Positions 10,321 through 24,010 of a stretch of DNA of 64,000 nt are shown here, piece by piece. The first letter of the stretch is position 1; the number at the start of each line of letters is the position of its first letter. Below the pieces are notes generated by a model. The model was not told the DNA's origin, did no database searches, and saw nothing but the letters and a program-made list of their open reading frames with translations. This DNA comes from Certhia americana. Lineage: Eukaryota > Chordata > Aves > Passeriformes > Certhiidae. The stretch is from positions 11,242,849 to 11,306,848 of the forward strand of contig CM031870.1 in assembly GCA_018697195.1 (NCBI GenBank), in the 5' to 3' direction. Both the position numbers and the translations under genes were made by a program.

Positions 10321-13300
10321 ACCAAAACACTGTGAATCTCACAGAACTGAAAAGCCATCTGACTTCAAAAAGAGCTGAAATATGTTGGGACTTGCCAAAA
10401 ATCACAATGAATCCTGTGTTAGAAAAGGGCAGGGCATGGGACCCATGGAGCATCTTACTCATATTTCATCTCTACCTTTCTACACCAGTGATGAACAAAC
10501 AGCATCACCTTCACATCTGAACAGCAGTTACCAAGATTAATTAAATGCTAAATTCTGGATTCTCTTTGGCCAATGGAACAGAAAAACTGCTGACCCTCCT
10601 GGCACAGAGCACTTGGGGCCAGGAATGAATACAGGAATTATTCATAGCCAGTGCTTCAGAGGAAGAAAAGGCAAAGCAGGCCCAGCTCCCTGTCACAGCT
10701 CAGCCCCTGCCCAGTCCTGCTGGCTGCCTGGACAGTTGGTTTAAATGTAGATTAGTTATATTACAATTTCTATTCCTCTCCTAGCAGATGCATATGCATT
10801 TGCCCTATGTGACCAGAGGCAGATGAGACCATCCTATTGCAAACTAATCTAGTGCTGCGTACACACTTCTGCAGAGGAAAATAAATCACTGAAGTGTGAC
10901 TTCTGGGTAATATAGATGTGTTGTTCCCCTTAAAGAACAGAAGTACAAACACTTCACATTCTGGGTGATCGAATGATACCCTTGAAAAGAAAGCAGCAGC
11001 AGAGGATATCCAAAAGAACTAAGTATGCTGAATGTTAAGTGCTGTTCCATCTAAATACAGGTAAAAGAACAGTTGCTTGGCAGCAAAAATTCACTTTAAA
11101 AAAGAAACTGAGATATCTTCCACAACTTTTAACAATGTATTTTCTCACTTCTTATAATAAAGGATTTTTCAGAAGCACAGGCATCCATTTTTCTGATGTA
11201 TTTCCTGTCCATCACAGATACCTTTTCTATTTTGACAGTGTAAAACTGATTACAAATGATGGACCTCTGACATCTATATATCTGCTACAAAGCAAAACAG
11301 GCAACTTCTCATATGTGTATTGCAAATATTGCTATTCCTTACACGTTAATACAGGCAGGGATATATGTGAAGTTAACAATAAAAAACCCTATAATCCCTA
11401 TGAGTACAGTGAGCATTGCTGACAAATCACATGTTGCTCCAAGAATATCAAAAGGCTTCAAATCAATATTCATAAAAATGCCTCCTTTGCCTCTTTAAAA
11501 TACATCTTTAAATAATCCAGACACAGAGCCTGTAAATAAATTCAATCTTCTTCCAGCCAGTCAAATGGCAAACTTGAATTACTTTGTTCTTCATCTTCCC
11601 ACTCATCTACTTAATTTTGGTTTTTCTTTGTATCTTACAAAAATCTAACCTATTTCTACTGAGCTTTCCTCCAAACTGAAGATAAGCTCTTTTTTGGGCC
11701 GATTTTTTTGCTTAAGCTGATGATAAGCTGAAAAGTGCAATTAAAATGCAATCATGTCTGGAAACAATATATGGTGATCAGAGGATTAAAAAACTAAACT
11801 CTCCCAGTTTACCCAGAACACAGCTAAGAGTTAGGCTGATCATCTTTCCAATTTTCTGTGGAAGATGTTTATAGTAGCAGCTCTCACTGTGGCACAGAGT
11901 GACACAATTTTTGTATTTCATGAATCCTGCAAGGTGTGTAGCTCTTAAAATACACTTGTTCGTTAAAAGGCTGGGGTGCCTAAAATCAGCTGTAAGCATA
12001 GGAAGAAACAACTTTGAAACTGTCAGCTGGAGGTCAAAACAGTTTGATTAAGGAGTACAATTATTATTTCTTCTTATCCTGCAAACAACAGAATTTACCA
12101 GAGCACTTTGTCATCAACACATGTACTACAAACAATAGGAAATGAATCTACCTATCCATCACTGATAAACAGATGTAGTGCAGATCTATTTTTTCTTGCT
12201 CGTAATTACAATGCTCAGAACATCCTACCCTTTTGCACATGCCATTATTCCATTTGCCTCACTGAATTCTGTGCTTTGCTTGGAAATTAAATCAGGTCTT
12301 GAATTTGAAACCAGGACAATATTGAATCCCAAATCTATCAAAAAGTGCTGTCTCCTTAACTGAGCAAAAATTTCCATTTTCCCCTCAAACTATTAATATT
12401 AAGATACAATCACTAGAAAGAAAAAAAAAAAGGCTGAGCTGAGCTTTAGAATATATCTCTTCGCTGAATAAGTGACAAAAAGTTAAAAGCAGTAATTTAG
12501 GAAACTTAAATGTGACAGTGTGTGATAGATGTGAGTTGGCAAGGCAAGAAAATGAGAAACATTAAAATCATATATTAGAATAGATCAAGCTCTACATACC
12601 AGTTTATGTCAGCAAATTTCTTTTGATATGTCAAGTCCCTATAGGGCTGGGAATCAAGTATACTTTGAAGATGTATTTTAAATGGAATACATTTATGTTT
12701 AGAAACTTAATAAGATCATGTATGTATGGAAGGCAAAGAAAAATAAAATTGAATGTAATATTGTTAAGTTCACTGCAAGGTTTCCCACTGCATGGCATTT
12801 CTAATGTTTTTTCACGTTCTTCAGAACATTTCAGATTCTCTTACTGATACAGTCTTCTGCTTTCTCAGGTACCAAACAGAATGCTGTAAAAGGCCATATG
12901 GGATTTTATCTCCAGCCATTGCCTATCAAAAATTATACCAAGTCAATGAATTGCAGCATGGTCAAAGGACATCAAGTAAATTGAATTCAGGCATGCACCA
13001 GCTCCCCCAGGATGCTGTCAAAGGCTTTGTCACTACTAGCAGGGGAACAAAAGCCATGTTCTAGTCAACACTGAGCCAGACATTTGCAAGTGGGCTGAAT
13101 CCTTCTCCCTAGCTATAATCCATAATATCATTGAACAGAAGGTCACTCAGTTATAAATAAATAGATTTGTATATTGAATCCTGGCCACCACTCCATTTTA
13201 AATACCACAGAGTGGACTAGCAATTAGACACAATAGCAATGATTCTGCATCTGAGCTGCCCTCATTAAAATCAGAACAAGGACTGTTTGCACATTTTCAC

Positions 13301-16300
13301 ATATCAATATCACCATGGGGGATGCCCTCTTGGCACCAGTCATACAGGCCAAATGAGAGATGGAGCATGAGTGGAAACTTGGTGGTCCCAAGTCTGATAA
13401 AGAAAAGGCAAGTGAAGTTCTGTCAGTCATGTGCAGCTGTGTTTCTCCAGCAGCATCACGGCAGAAATACAATCCTACTGTTCCAGTCAGAGAGAGGCCT
13501 CTGCCAGCAAAAGAGGCTCCAGAATTTTTGTCTGGTCTATACAAATACTGTTAACAGCACCAGTGGTGCTGCCACTGCTATTGTAAAGTGCCTCCAAGAT
13601 GAGTGATAAGATGCAGACAAACAGGGAAGCAAAATACAGTGAATGAGATGGTCATTCCCCTAAAACAGCACAGAAGGTTGGCAGCTGGAGCCAGAGAACT
13701 CATTTTATTGACCACTACTGAGCTCTTTGTGCTTTGGATCATTCTGGAGGGTACTTGGCATCCCAGGAAACTGTAAAACCCTGGCAAAACCCTCACCCAG
13801 CCCTAGCGTGGTACCTTGTCAGATCCAAGGGGTGCAGGTGCTCCCAGATGGAGGGCTGTGCCTTGACACACAGTGGCACCAGCAGTGTTTTCACACAACA
13901 CTCCAGCCTTCTGCATCTTTAGCTGTGGAACATAGTCAGATGTGATCACATGTTTGCAGTCACAGCAAGATTATTGGATTCCCTCTCTTCTTTTTTCCTT
14001 TAAATGAAGGGCTCGATTCCCCTGCTGGCACTACACAAATAAACCTCCTGCTGGTACACAAGAAGGTTTATCATTTACATGGGCACGCAGAAAAACAGGG
14101 ATGATGGGAAATGGCTTTCTTCCTCCAGACTGTGAGTGGATCCACATAGAGCCATTTGAAAGACTGATGTTTGATAGCAATAGAGAAAGGCACAAATGTT
14201 TAAATGAATCTGAATCAAAGGTGAGCCAAAGGTAAATAGCATCTAGAATGACAGGGTGGACTATATACTCTCTCAGCAGCCACCCAGACCCAGCTGCGTC
14301 TCCAAAACCATCAACACAAGTGTGTGAGGACTCTGCCAGCAAGCCAGATGCCATTTTCTGGAAAACTCTGTTCTATAGCTTGGCATCTGGTAATTGTGAT
14401 GTCCAGCCAGAAACTGGAGGAGGAAAATATATTTCCTTCAGAAAACATTACTTCAGTGAACAACAAGCAACAGATCACCCCCATTTAAAAATGTCACTCT
14501 GAAGAAAGTAATATAAAAAGGCAGGAGGAAAGAGAAAAACCCAACAAAACAAAACCAAAACACCATTCAACCCACAGAGATTTTATTAACATGGAAAATG
14601 AAATATTTCCTTGCACAAATAATATGATAAGCTTTCATTTATGAGCTCTCATAAATGATACATTTTTAGGAATGTTTTTCTCCAGCATCTGTAGAATTTG
14701 TTCAGTTCTTTGTTTTCATCCAAATAGTCTATTGGCAACAGGGGGGAAGGTTATGAGACAGTTCTGCTTGCCACTTTCATGGACCATCACCTCCCCCTGC
14801 CAACCCCTCCCCAGCTTTGATCTAAAAATGTTGCAATCAGCAGACCACTAGGAAGCTTTCCAAACTCCACAGTTGGATAACAACCAACCCTCCCTCATCT
14901 GCTGCATGTTGAAATCTTACACAATTCAGGAGACCAGGATTTTTCTGTGGTGTGGCTGGAAATCAGACAATTCTATGCAAAAAGCCAAGGGGGGATTCTC
15001 TTTTGCAAGAGTTTCACTGACTGAATAATTAGCCTGTTTCCAGGTCTGAAAGCAACCCTACAGTTACTGATAATCCTTTACTGCAAATGAATTCCACCAC
15101 CACAGGCTCACAACAAGTCTTCATCCATCACAGATAAATGATAAAAATTAGATGATCATAAAATTTTCCTACAAACTCCATCAACAGTTATTTTCAGATT
15201 GGCTTATAACAACTTCCAACTCAACCACAATACTCAAACTTTGGCTTACTACACTCTCTCTGGGAATACGCTCCCTGAAAAGTAGTCAAAACCTTGAACA
15301 ACTAACAGGTATTTTCTCATGTTTAATCAAAAAGTATTTTTGTGAATTTTAAGAGCAAAACTGTAGCTTTGGCGGTAGCACTATGCAACATCAAAATCTG
15401 CTTTTTCTCAGGAGCAGACTATCAACTGGGCTGTGAATCAGTGCTGTAATTTTATTTCCAGTGCTGGTCTAGCTAGTAGAAAAGCAACCTAAGCCAGCTC
15501 TGCTTCTGATGCATGTTGTTCTCAGGTCACTTTGGCTTATCAAAGCATCTACAAGGAAGAGGAGTTCAGGGTCAGGCTTCCCCCGTCTGAGGGGAAGGGC
15601 ACTGGTTTCTACTCCAGCTCCTGAGCCCTGAAGAGCAAATGACTGCACTGCCTCTCTTGCCCTCATGTACCACAAGATTTCTCAATATCAGAATGTGAAT
15701 CATCTTCCATTTTTCTCTCCTACATGACATTCTAAATCTTTGTTCAAAGCCTTATAGAAGGTGCTGTTGATCTCTTCAGGCTTTGAATCAAGCAAGTATG
15801 TTTCCAGTTATAAATATTTCTGTCTAAAATATTTCAAGTAAAAGCACCAGATCAGTAATATTAGCCCTTCGTAAATTTATTAGAGTAGAATATGAACCAT
15901 GTTCTCCTTAATTTGAAAAAAAGTGAAAATTATTTTCTGATTTTTCTGCATTTTCTACGTAGTTTGCTGCTCTTGCATTCAGCTTACATCACTGCTGTAA
16001 ACTATAAAAGATTTAAAAAGCAAAGATATCCTTTAAACTGGGACTATAGCTCTTGTAATTTCTTTTACAGCCAGAGCCAAACTACACCCTGGGAAACTGT
16101 TTAAATTATTAAAACTTATCAAAACACATCAGACTGCAAAATAAGTGTATTTCTATAGAGAGGGTTTCACAAATTGTTCAGAAACAACAGCTAGCACCAC
16201 ACCAGAGCCTGTTATACACAGACATACAGAGGCTGCAGAACAACAAATGCCACTAAACATTTCTGCCATCAGCAAGCAGATATGCACAGGTCTTACAGTG

Positions 16301-18836
16301 TGAAGCCTAGCACAAGACACCAAGTTTAACTTAAAGACCTCTTGTTGCTCAGTTATTAAGAAATAAAGTTGAATTTAAGCATTCATCTCACCCCACATGA
16401 AAAAGTTCTAGTTCTGTCATTTGTAATGAAGTCACCTAACAAGGGATAAAAGATTATTGGCAGAAAAAGACAACTGCAGTGCATTAAAAGCAGATTAAGG
16501 TTGTAAGAAAAAGCAATGGCAGGAAGAAAATTCACAATTAAGGGGAAAAGGCTCCATATGTCTTCTAACACCAAGATACAACTGGGGGCACCGAGGAAGT
16601 CATTAAGGAGAGACCCCATTGTGTGCTAGAATTACGAGACCATATGGCACGTTTTCCCTAAACTGTGGATTTTCTTGATTATCTACCATCAACACACAAT
16701 TCTAATGTTTTTCAAAAGCCAGTTTTTAAGGAGCAAAAACAATAACCTACAGCTACTCCAGAAGTAGTTTGCCTGTGCAAGGAGCGTTGTATTATCTGCC
16801 TGTCTACCTGAGACAAACCAAGCATGGAAGAACTTGATAATATCCATGCAACACATGCAGTAGCCAAGTTCAAGCCACACTGCCAGGAAATGAAAGAGCA
16901 GTAGCAAATTTTTCTCTGTTCCATGGTTTCCATCTAATTTAGGACAACTTCCAAGTTTTAAGCAGTCTGTGGATGTAAAAGTCCCTGATGGTGACCCAAA
17001 ATCATCTGTCTGGTTACACCCTAACTTGAGAGGGAATCAAAGTTTACAGTAATATTTTAATTGGTCACCTAAACCCCTGATAACTCCCTAGGATGTTCTG
17101 GAAACATCCACTGCCCTCAAATGCTGACATAATCACTTTTAAAAAAACAATTAAAATTCCATGCCCTGGAGAGGCACATGTATTAAACAATCATCTACTC
17201 TTTTAGACTGTTGGATCTCCCAACTCAAACCATGCCAGCTTATCCAAGGAGCTCAGTTTTTGCACTACAGCACCAAATGTGTAAGGGAATATCTCTCACA
17301 GAGTAAACATGTGCCACAGTAAAAGAGGTGCTCAGCCATCATTCAGTGACTCCTCTGGATTCAGTGTTTCATGTGACAATTGTGACACATATACCAGTAA
17401 CACCACAGGCCCAGGATGGGGATGGTCCACCCATGACAAATGACCTGGCAACACCCAATAAAATCAGAATTCATAGCTGAATTAGTCAGTGTCCAAACCA
17501 ATTGTCCATAAGTACAACATAGTTTCTATTATCATATCTTTTTTCCTATGAATCACTTTTACAGCATTTATTATTTTCTACTCATTTGGGCAAAATCTAT
17601 TTTCATCTATTCCACTAATATTGCATTAATAATCTTTTAGCACCATTTTAATTTTTAAGCAAATTAACATAATGAACTACACTTGAAAACTATTCACAAT
17701 TTCATTAAGATATTTATTTTAATTTGGTAATTGAATTCATAATAAGTCTACAAAAAATCTATTAAAAAACCCATTGTATTTCCTGGCACGTTCTCCTTAC
17801 TCAAATAATCTTATTGAAGTCAAAGGTTCACCCTAAGGACTGTTAGTCACTATAAGGATCTGACCTGAAGATGAGAAACAATATTTCAGACTGTAAATCA
17901 GTCATAATATGTGGCACAGGAGCCTTCAAACAATGGTGAGGCCTCCACATGGCATGCCAGACCTTCCTAAGGCAACCACACCACCAGAATAACTTCCACT
18001 ACCTCAACATAGAGGCTGAAATGCTGATTTAACCTTTTTTTTTGTGGTGTATGACTAATGCCAAGTTGGTTCCTAGAGAGGCACTGCTGATCCAAGCAGA
18101 ATTACCATGTTTTAACTGAATTTTAGCTAAACTTCTTCCATGCCTTTGAAAAGTTGTCTCTGTGTGTGAGCTTCTCCTTCAGGTGCATGTGTGATGTTGG
18201 GGCATGGTCTGAGTCCAGCACTCCCTGGCCAAGTTTTAGGCTGTTCCACACATGGAAGGTGTAAAATTCAATATCAATTGTACTTACTTGATGTTACACA
18301 GGCCTTGGCTTGAAGCCAGTTCAGAACCCTACAAAATCCTTGTTACATGCCCAGGTTTTTTACTTTTTGTTAGCCTGAACTACTTACTCACTGTCCCCAT
18401 AATGGTCTGGCCGGCCTAGGGAGGAGCAGTTACACCTCCTGCTCCCACCCAGCTGTGCAGAGCTAAAGAAAAAACACATTATGGCAGCTTCTGTGTGACA
18501 GCTGTGGTCAGTCACACTGCTTTTTTCTTCAAGATCTATGGGCACCTCACCCCTGCAAATCCCCACAGAGCCTCCTTCGCTGGTAGGGTTGATTCAGTGA
18601 GTCACATTCACCTCGGAGGGTTTAGTCAGTGGCACTAAAACATTATTTTTAATGTCCTATTCAAATTTACCAAATGTTAACTTAAGGTAACACAAGAACT
18701 TGATAGAAAATTTTGGTCATCATTTTTTGGGGAGGTCAAAAGCATCCTGAAAATCCTTTCATGGAAAACCTTTCTTTTCATGTAACCATCTATGCACACC
18801 TCACCTTAGAAATGTGAAGTGCTTTAAGCATTATGT

Positions 18837-18858
18837 TTTATTTATTTATTTATTTATT
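18837..18858. repeat. (TTTA)n microsatellite
   Basis: Five to six tandem TTTA units followed by further AT-rich sequence. Confidence 0.9.
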
Positions 18859-19039
18859 ATTTTTATATTAAAAATGCATTATGCTTTTTTCCATGGTTTT
18901 GCTGAGGACATCTTGGAGAACATAAATCTAGGAGATGAACATTTTCTTGTCTTTACCAGGTATAAAAATAGCACAAAATAGCCTGCAAAGTGACTTTATA
19001 CCATCTCATTTTAAATTGCTTATGGGGGAAGAAAAGAAA

Positions 19040-19065
19040 AAAACAAAACAAAACAAAACAAAACA
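19040..19065. repeat. (AAAAC)n microsatellite
   Basis: About five tandem AAAAC units, preceded by an A/G-rich run. Confidence 0.9.
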
Positions 19066-19138
19066 TAGGTTCTGATTTTTTACTCTCACTGGAAAAATCT
19101 CCCTCTCAAATGGAATCACAAGATTCAGTTTTTAGTTA

Positions 19139-19163
19139 CTGATATTTCCAGTAGAAATATCAG
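19139..19163. repeat. Perfect 10-bp hairpin
   Basis: Arms CTGATATTTC (19139-19148) and GAAATATCAG (19154-19163) flank a 5-base loop. The structure is isolated, with no terminator or transposon context. Confidence 0.7.
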
Positions 19164-22100
19164 AAAAGAACAGTCCTACTTGTTCTTTAAATGTAACTAT
19201 TTTTAAGGATAAATACAATGAGAAGAGACACAATACTTCATAAGCACAACAGAAATAAAAAAACTTGGCAAATAGATCTTGGAACTTTGATATTATGAGG
19301 GGACAAAAGAAATCAACACCTCCCCTTATCTCTCATTGGGAAAATACATCTCTGTTCCTGAGATAAGCCTGAATAAGAATTACTGCTCTGAAACCCCTGT
19401 AACTTTGTGACAGTTTTGACTTGGATTCACACATCTGTGAAGTCATCAGACTCCTGCAAATGCATGCAGACTCCTGCATGTAATTAGCTGGATTTAAAGC
19501 AGCTTAAACTCCACACCCACAGAATCCTTCTGAGTCTTCACAGGTATAGAATGATACAGGTAGCAAATCACATCACAAATCCTCAGGTGGTGGCTGTGTT
19601 ACACCATAAAAGGAAGGTAAGACTAAAAGAAAGATTTTTTTTCTCTCTCCTACAAAACATTACGAAAAGGACAAAATTAACTTTTAAATTAAGGACAAGA
19701 TTGATGAAAAATGCCCAGAAGAAAGTATCTGTAAGGAACACTGACCAAGAGGGGAAATTAAGAAAACCACAAGCCTATATTTATGGTAATTTCTTCTGTA
19801 AATGTAATGTCCTAACAAAGCATTAATTTGTCATATAAATGACATTCTCATGACAATCTTCCACTGGGGACTTGATTGCTAACCAAAATGTGTGGTCACT
19901 TTTTATTGTTTCTTTCTCTATCTAATTTGAAGTCTCTCTTCCTCCACCCTAGCAATTAAGACTCGCAAGGACTTGTTCTCCCTCTGTTAGTGCAATGCTG
20001 GTGTGGAAAAAAAAAAAAAAAAAAAAAAATTCTTGATAAATCTTGAAGCCCATAGCTTAGGTAAGGCAATAACGACAATTGATGACAACATAGTCAAAGT
20101 AACTTCATAATATTAAAAGCCAATTTCTATAAACTACCATATTCCCAGTTTCTTTAAATATCAGATAATATACAAAGTTGGGGGTTGCTTGAGTGTTTTT
20201 TTGATAAGAAAAGCATTGGAGTGTTCAAAAATTTGTGGAACAGAGTGAAATAATTTGATATTCATCTCTCTGCTTTCAGTATCCATCTCACAAGGTCATG
20301 ATATAAACCAGCAACTCCAATTCAATGAGATACAGAAATTTGTCTCCTGAGCCCAATCAAGGATCTGAAAAGCAGCTTCAAAGATATTCTTGAGCTGAAG
20401 ACCCTTACTTACTTTATTAAAAGGAAGAGAAAAAAAAATTTTCAGTTTGAATGGTAATAGGGGAAAAAAAGAAAAGGCAGAGGCTAAATGAGGTAGTGCC
20501 ATACTCTTTTTCTATGACAAGTTTAAGTCCAGTCATCATAGTTTTAAACACAAAAAAAGTCACAAAAAAATCTTTTACCTGTTTGTAAGTCACTGGTTAA
20601 TAACTGGTTGAACTTGTGAGGTGAAAAAAACTAACTGAAAGACTGTTAAAAAGCCTGATACTGTTTGAGTAGCAACAGGTGAAAAGAGATAATGTTTTAT
20701 CTACCAATGACACAAATAGCCTCAGATGTCTTTTTTACCCCTTCTCTAAGCACCAAAAGAACAGTGAAACTGTTGAATGATGCATCTCAAGACACAGATC
20801 TACAGAATGTGCAAGTTCACCTCAGTGATAACAGCTGCTTTCGAGGTGAAGTTACTGAAGGATAACGAACATAAAAAATAGGTTAGAAAATGCAGGCAGA
20901 GCTGCCACAAAATTTACTGTATGGCTTTTCTCTAACATAATATCTAGTAATTGCATTTTTCTTTATGTATTTATTTAATGACACTGTATTGTAGAACTCA
21001 AGCAATAACTATACCATTAAAAAAACCCAAAAAACAAAACACGAGAAAAAACCTACCAGTTTAGTTTCAGGTCATGAAATATTTGGACTGGAGGAGGTGA
21101 GTCCAGATATTTACACTTCCATTAAACTGAATAAATCAGAAGAGGAGATCTTGCCTGCTATTGAATTTTCCCATCTTCAGTGCTCTTTCTCCTGACCTTT
21201 CCTTAAGCTCACCTGACTTCCTAAATAACCTTGTGCTGAAATTAATATCTAGCAACAAATCTCTGAAAAATTATAAAAAGATAAAAGCAGCCATTTCTCT
21301 GAAAAGCTGGGGCAAGAGTTCAAAGGGAGCAGGAGACAAATAAGCTCCTGCTCAGATAAGGTGCTCTTGATTATCATCAGACAATGGCAGCAGCCTCTTC
21401 TGATAAGCCACACCTGAATGCAGCCTTATCTCTTTGCAAGTATAATCTCTTCCAAAACATTTCTCCCACAGACAGAAAACTGGCAAGTGTCTCTCATTGT
21501 TGGATACCAGGAGAAACAGATGCCCACACACACAGAGATCCACAAGTTAACCTTACATTTTGATACTTGGGTATCTATTCCACTAGGATTTTCCCAAAGC
21601 ACAACAAAATCACAACTATTTGCCTTGCAAAAATTATGGCAGGGAAGAATTGGAGTGGTAAAGAAAGAGAAAAAGGGACAGAGGGAGAGTTGGGCTAGTC
21701 AAAAATAACACAAAAATTTCATGTCTTGGATAAAAAAAAATCACTCATTGTTTGATGTTATCCCAGTCTTGGAAGGAAAATTTTCAAATTTTTTTAATCA
21801 CTAATATCTTATGGAGAAGAGTATCCATTTCCATGATCATATTCCATGATTTCATCCAGCAATAAAACAGTCCTCTGTTTCCCTCTAAAGGATATGAATT
21901 AAATTTTCCCCATTGAAAACAGCAAACTCACCTTTTTACCCAATATTTAATAAGTATAGGCAATCTGATCTTGGAATGCCATGCTCTCTGAGACTAAACA
22001 TCTGATCACTGAAGTGAAAGGACATTTCAATATTCCAAAAGAGTCTCCTTACTTAGAATCCTAGAATTAAAACAAAACAAAAAAATGTTTCCACTTATCT

Positions 22101-23469
22101 AATTACGTTATTCAAAAGATATTAAGAATTCATCTGGAATTTTGAAACTTCTTGTGCCTTTCATTCCTCATTTCCTCCCCTGGTCTGCTGCCTTTCTCTG
22201 ACAGATGTTGCCATTTTCATGACTTCAGTCTGGGGTAGCAAAGACAAACTAAATCTGTTTTAGACAAGGTGAGAGCATTAACCATTTCACACACCTGCTT
22301 TTCACTCTACTGCCAAGTGTTTGGCAGAGCCCAAAGGCTCTAAGACACCCAGAGTATTTCTTAGCAAAAGCATCTGTCTCAGCTAAGACACCTTTTTAGA
22401 GGGATGACAAAATAAACAAAACACATGTATTAATGCCTAAAGTTCAAGAGAAAAAAGCCTCCAAGCTGGGCTGGCCACATTGAGAACTCAACATACAGGA
22501 GCACCTTTACTAACAGGGAAAAAGGGTGTATCACAAGTAGCCTCTGTGTGGCTATTGACTAGTTGACAAAACAGGCTAAAAATCAATAGCATTTTCTATG
22601 GGAAGTTAGATAACTTCCCAATAGTATAAAACAAGAGTCTGCTGAGGAATTGATGTCATCTCTGTTGATTGCTTAACTGCAAATTTTTCATTTATTTCTT
22701 TCTGCTTCTTGAAGAGCTCACTAAGTTCATTCCTGGTACCAGCACTCCAGGGAATAAAAGAAAATAGTATTCCTGTATAAAATGAAAAGGGAAGCTTCAA
22801 GCCATGGGCAATGCTAGACACGCAGCCCTTCCCTTGCTGTAAATACCAGAAAAATTACCTAAAACCTTTGAGAAACATTTACTGGTGTAAAATTGATCTG
22901 ATGACATAAAAGGAATGGGCTCCTGGAGTGAAATCTTAGCACATCCAGTTTCCCGTAGGATTGAAATCCTGTTATGCTTTGCCTCTTGTTATGGGCAAAA
23001 TGGAAAGCACCTTATAAGCTACTAAAAAAATAGCATTTATCATCCCATTCCTGTACACAGCCTGCTCATGACAATGACAAATTTCAACAGATAGCTAAAA
23101 AGGGGAAAAAACCCAAACCTAGTTTAGCCAGCAAGATTTAAAATGTTTAAATCAAGATTTAGAAAGTGTAGGTATAGTTTGGAAAACAGCCTCTGCTGTA
23201 AGGAAATGTTGGGGGGTGGGGGTGTCTTTCTGCTGCAAATAGACCACAAATGTTTGTCAGGTGCATTTTTACTTTCCAAACAGCCAAGTGGAAAATTGCC
23301 ATGTGCATTCATGTACTCACATGCAGCTCATATTACTAAAAATAGATTACAGATTTTTTTTCCAACATTAAAAGGGCATTTGGAGGAGGAGGTTAATTTA
23401 AAAGTTGTAATAAACATGCAGAATCTCTTTGTCAATACCAGTTATTCTATTTTGGCTAACAAATAATTA
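19164..23469. other. AT-rich non-coding stretch
   Basis: No gene recognised. It contains a direct repeat of CAGACTCCTGCA at about 19449-19480 and an A23 run at 20007-20029. The poly-A is not preceded by any tRNA- or 7SL-like sequence that would mark a SINE. Confidence 0.55.
20007..20029. repeat. Poly(A) tract
   Basis: Twenty-three A residues. Possibly the tail of an old retrotransposed sequence, but nothing upstream is recognisable. Confidence 0.9.
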
Positions 23470-24010
23470 GTTATAATTATTTCTAGGAGAAAAGTGGATA
23501 ATTTTCCTTTTTTTATTAGCACATGCTTTGCCCTTTGTCATGGTTTAATTTGAATACAACTGCAAATTTAAAAGTATTTTATTTTTACTGCAGCAAAAAT
23601 AATTAAATCAATGTTGCATTTGTGGAGCTGCTTTAAAGTATTAAAGTAACTCAAACCCAAATGAACTTAAAATTTTAATTCATTTTACCTTATGCTGGCT
23701 GTGGAGGAAGTCAAATTTTTAAATGCAATATGACATATGGCTGTTCATTATTTATACATTCTGTAGCAGACTATAAATTTTACTTTGGACATATATCGAA
23801 GCACTGAAACCATTTCAGTTGCAAACACATAAATCATAGTTACAGTTATTAGTCTAAATGTAATGCCACCCAAGTTCTAGATCAAAACCTTTAAAATCCA
23901 TTATAATTGACGTCTGCTGCATAACTTATGTCTGATTTTATTAAAGGAACTCATTATTATTTATATCTTTAAAACATTATATTCATAGCTGTGTAACCAG
24001 TTAAAAATGG
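23470..24010. promoter_or_regulatory. Candidate conserved non-coding element
   Basis: A complex, unique, very AT-rich and almost CpG-free stretch without simple repeats or mobile-element ends. It is dense in homeodomain-like TAAT/ATTA cores and other binding-site-like words. Such texture is common in deeply conserved vertebrate enhancers lying in gene deserts. The call rests on texture only; no alignment was made. Confidence 0.25.

Larger units (their letters stand above)
8428..18836. other. Long AT-rich non-coding stretch
   Basis: No gene, LTR or LINE tail was recognised in these 10 kb. It holds an A17 run (8674-8690), an A21 run followed by CCAA repeats (10269-10313), an A-rich run near 12421-12432, and a 12-bp tandem pair (GGATAGTTCCAT) at about 9405-9428. 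Slightly GC-richer patches near 10.6, 13.8 and 15.6 kb may be very old repeats but lack diagnostic ends. The 140-codon frame at 8510-8932 runs through the poly-A tract (lysine run) and is not credible. Confidence 0.55.

Noticed and set aside
13980..14040. GGGCTCGATTCCCC resembling a tRNA T-loop
   Set aside because: No matching A-box, anticodon arm or acceptor stem could be found upstream.
20007..20029. Poly(A) as the tail of a SINE or processed pseudogene
   Set aside because: Upstream sequence shows no tRNA, 5S or 7SL similarity, no mRNA-like open frame, and no flanking duplication.
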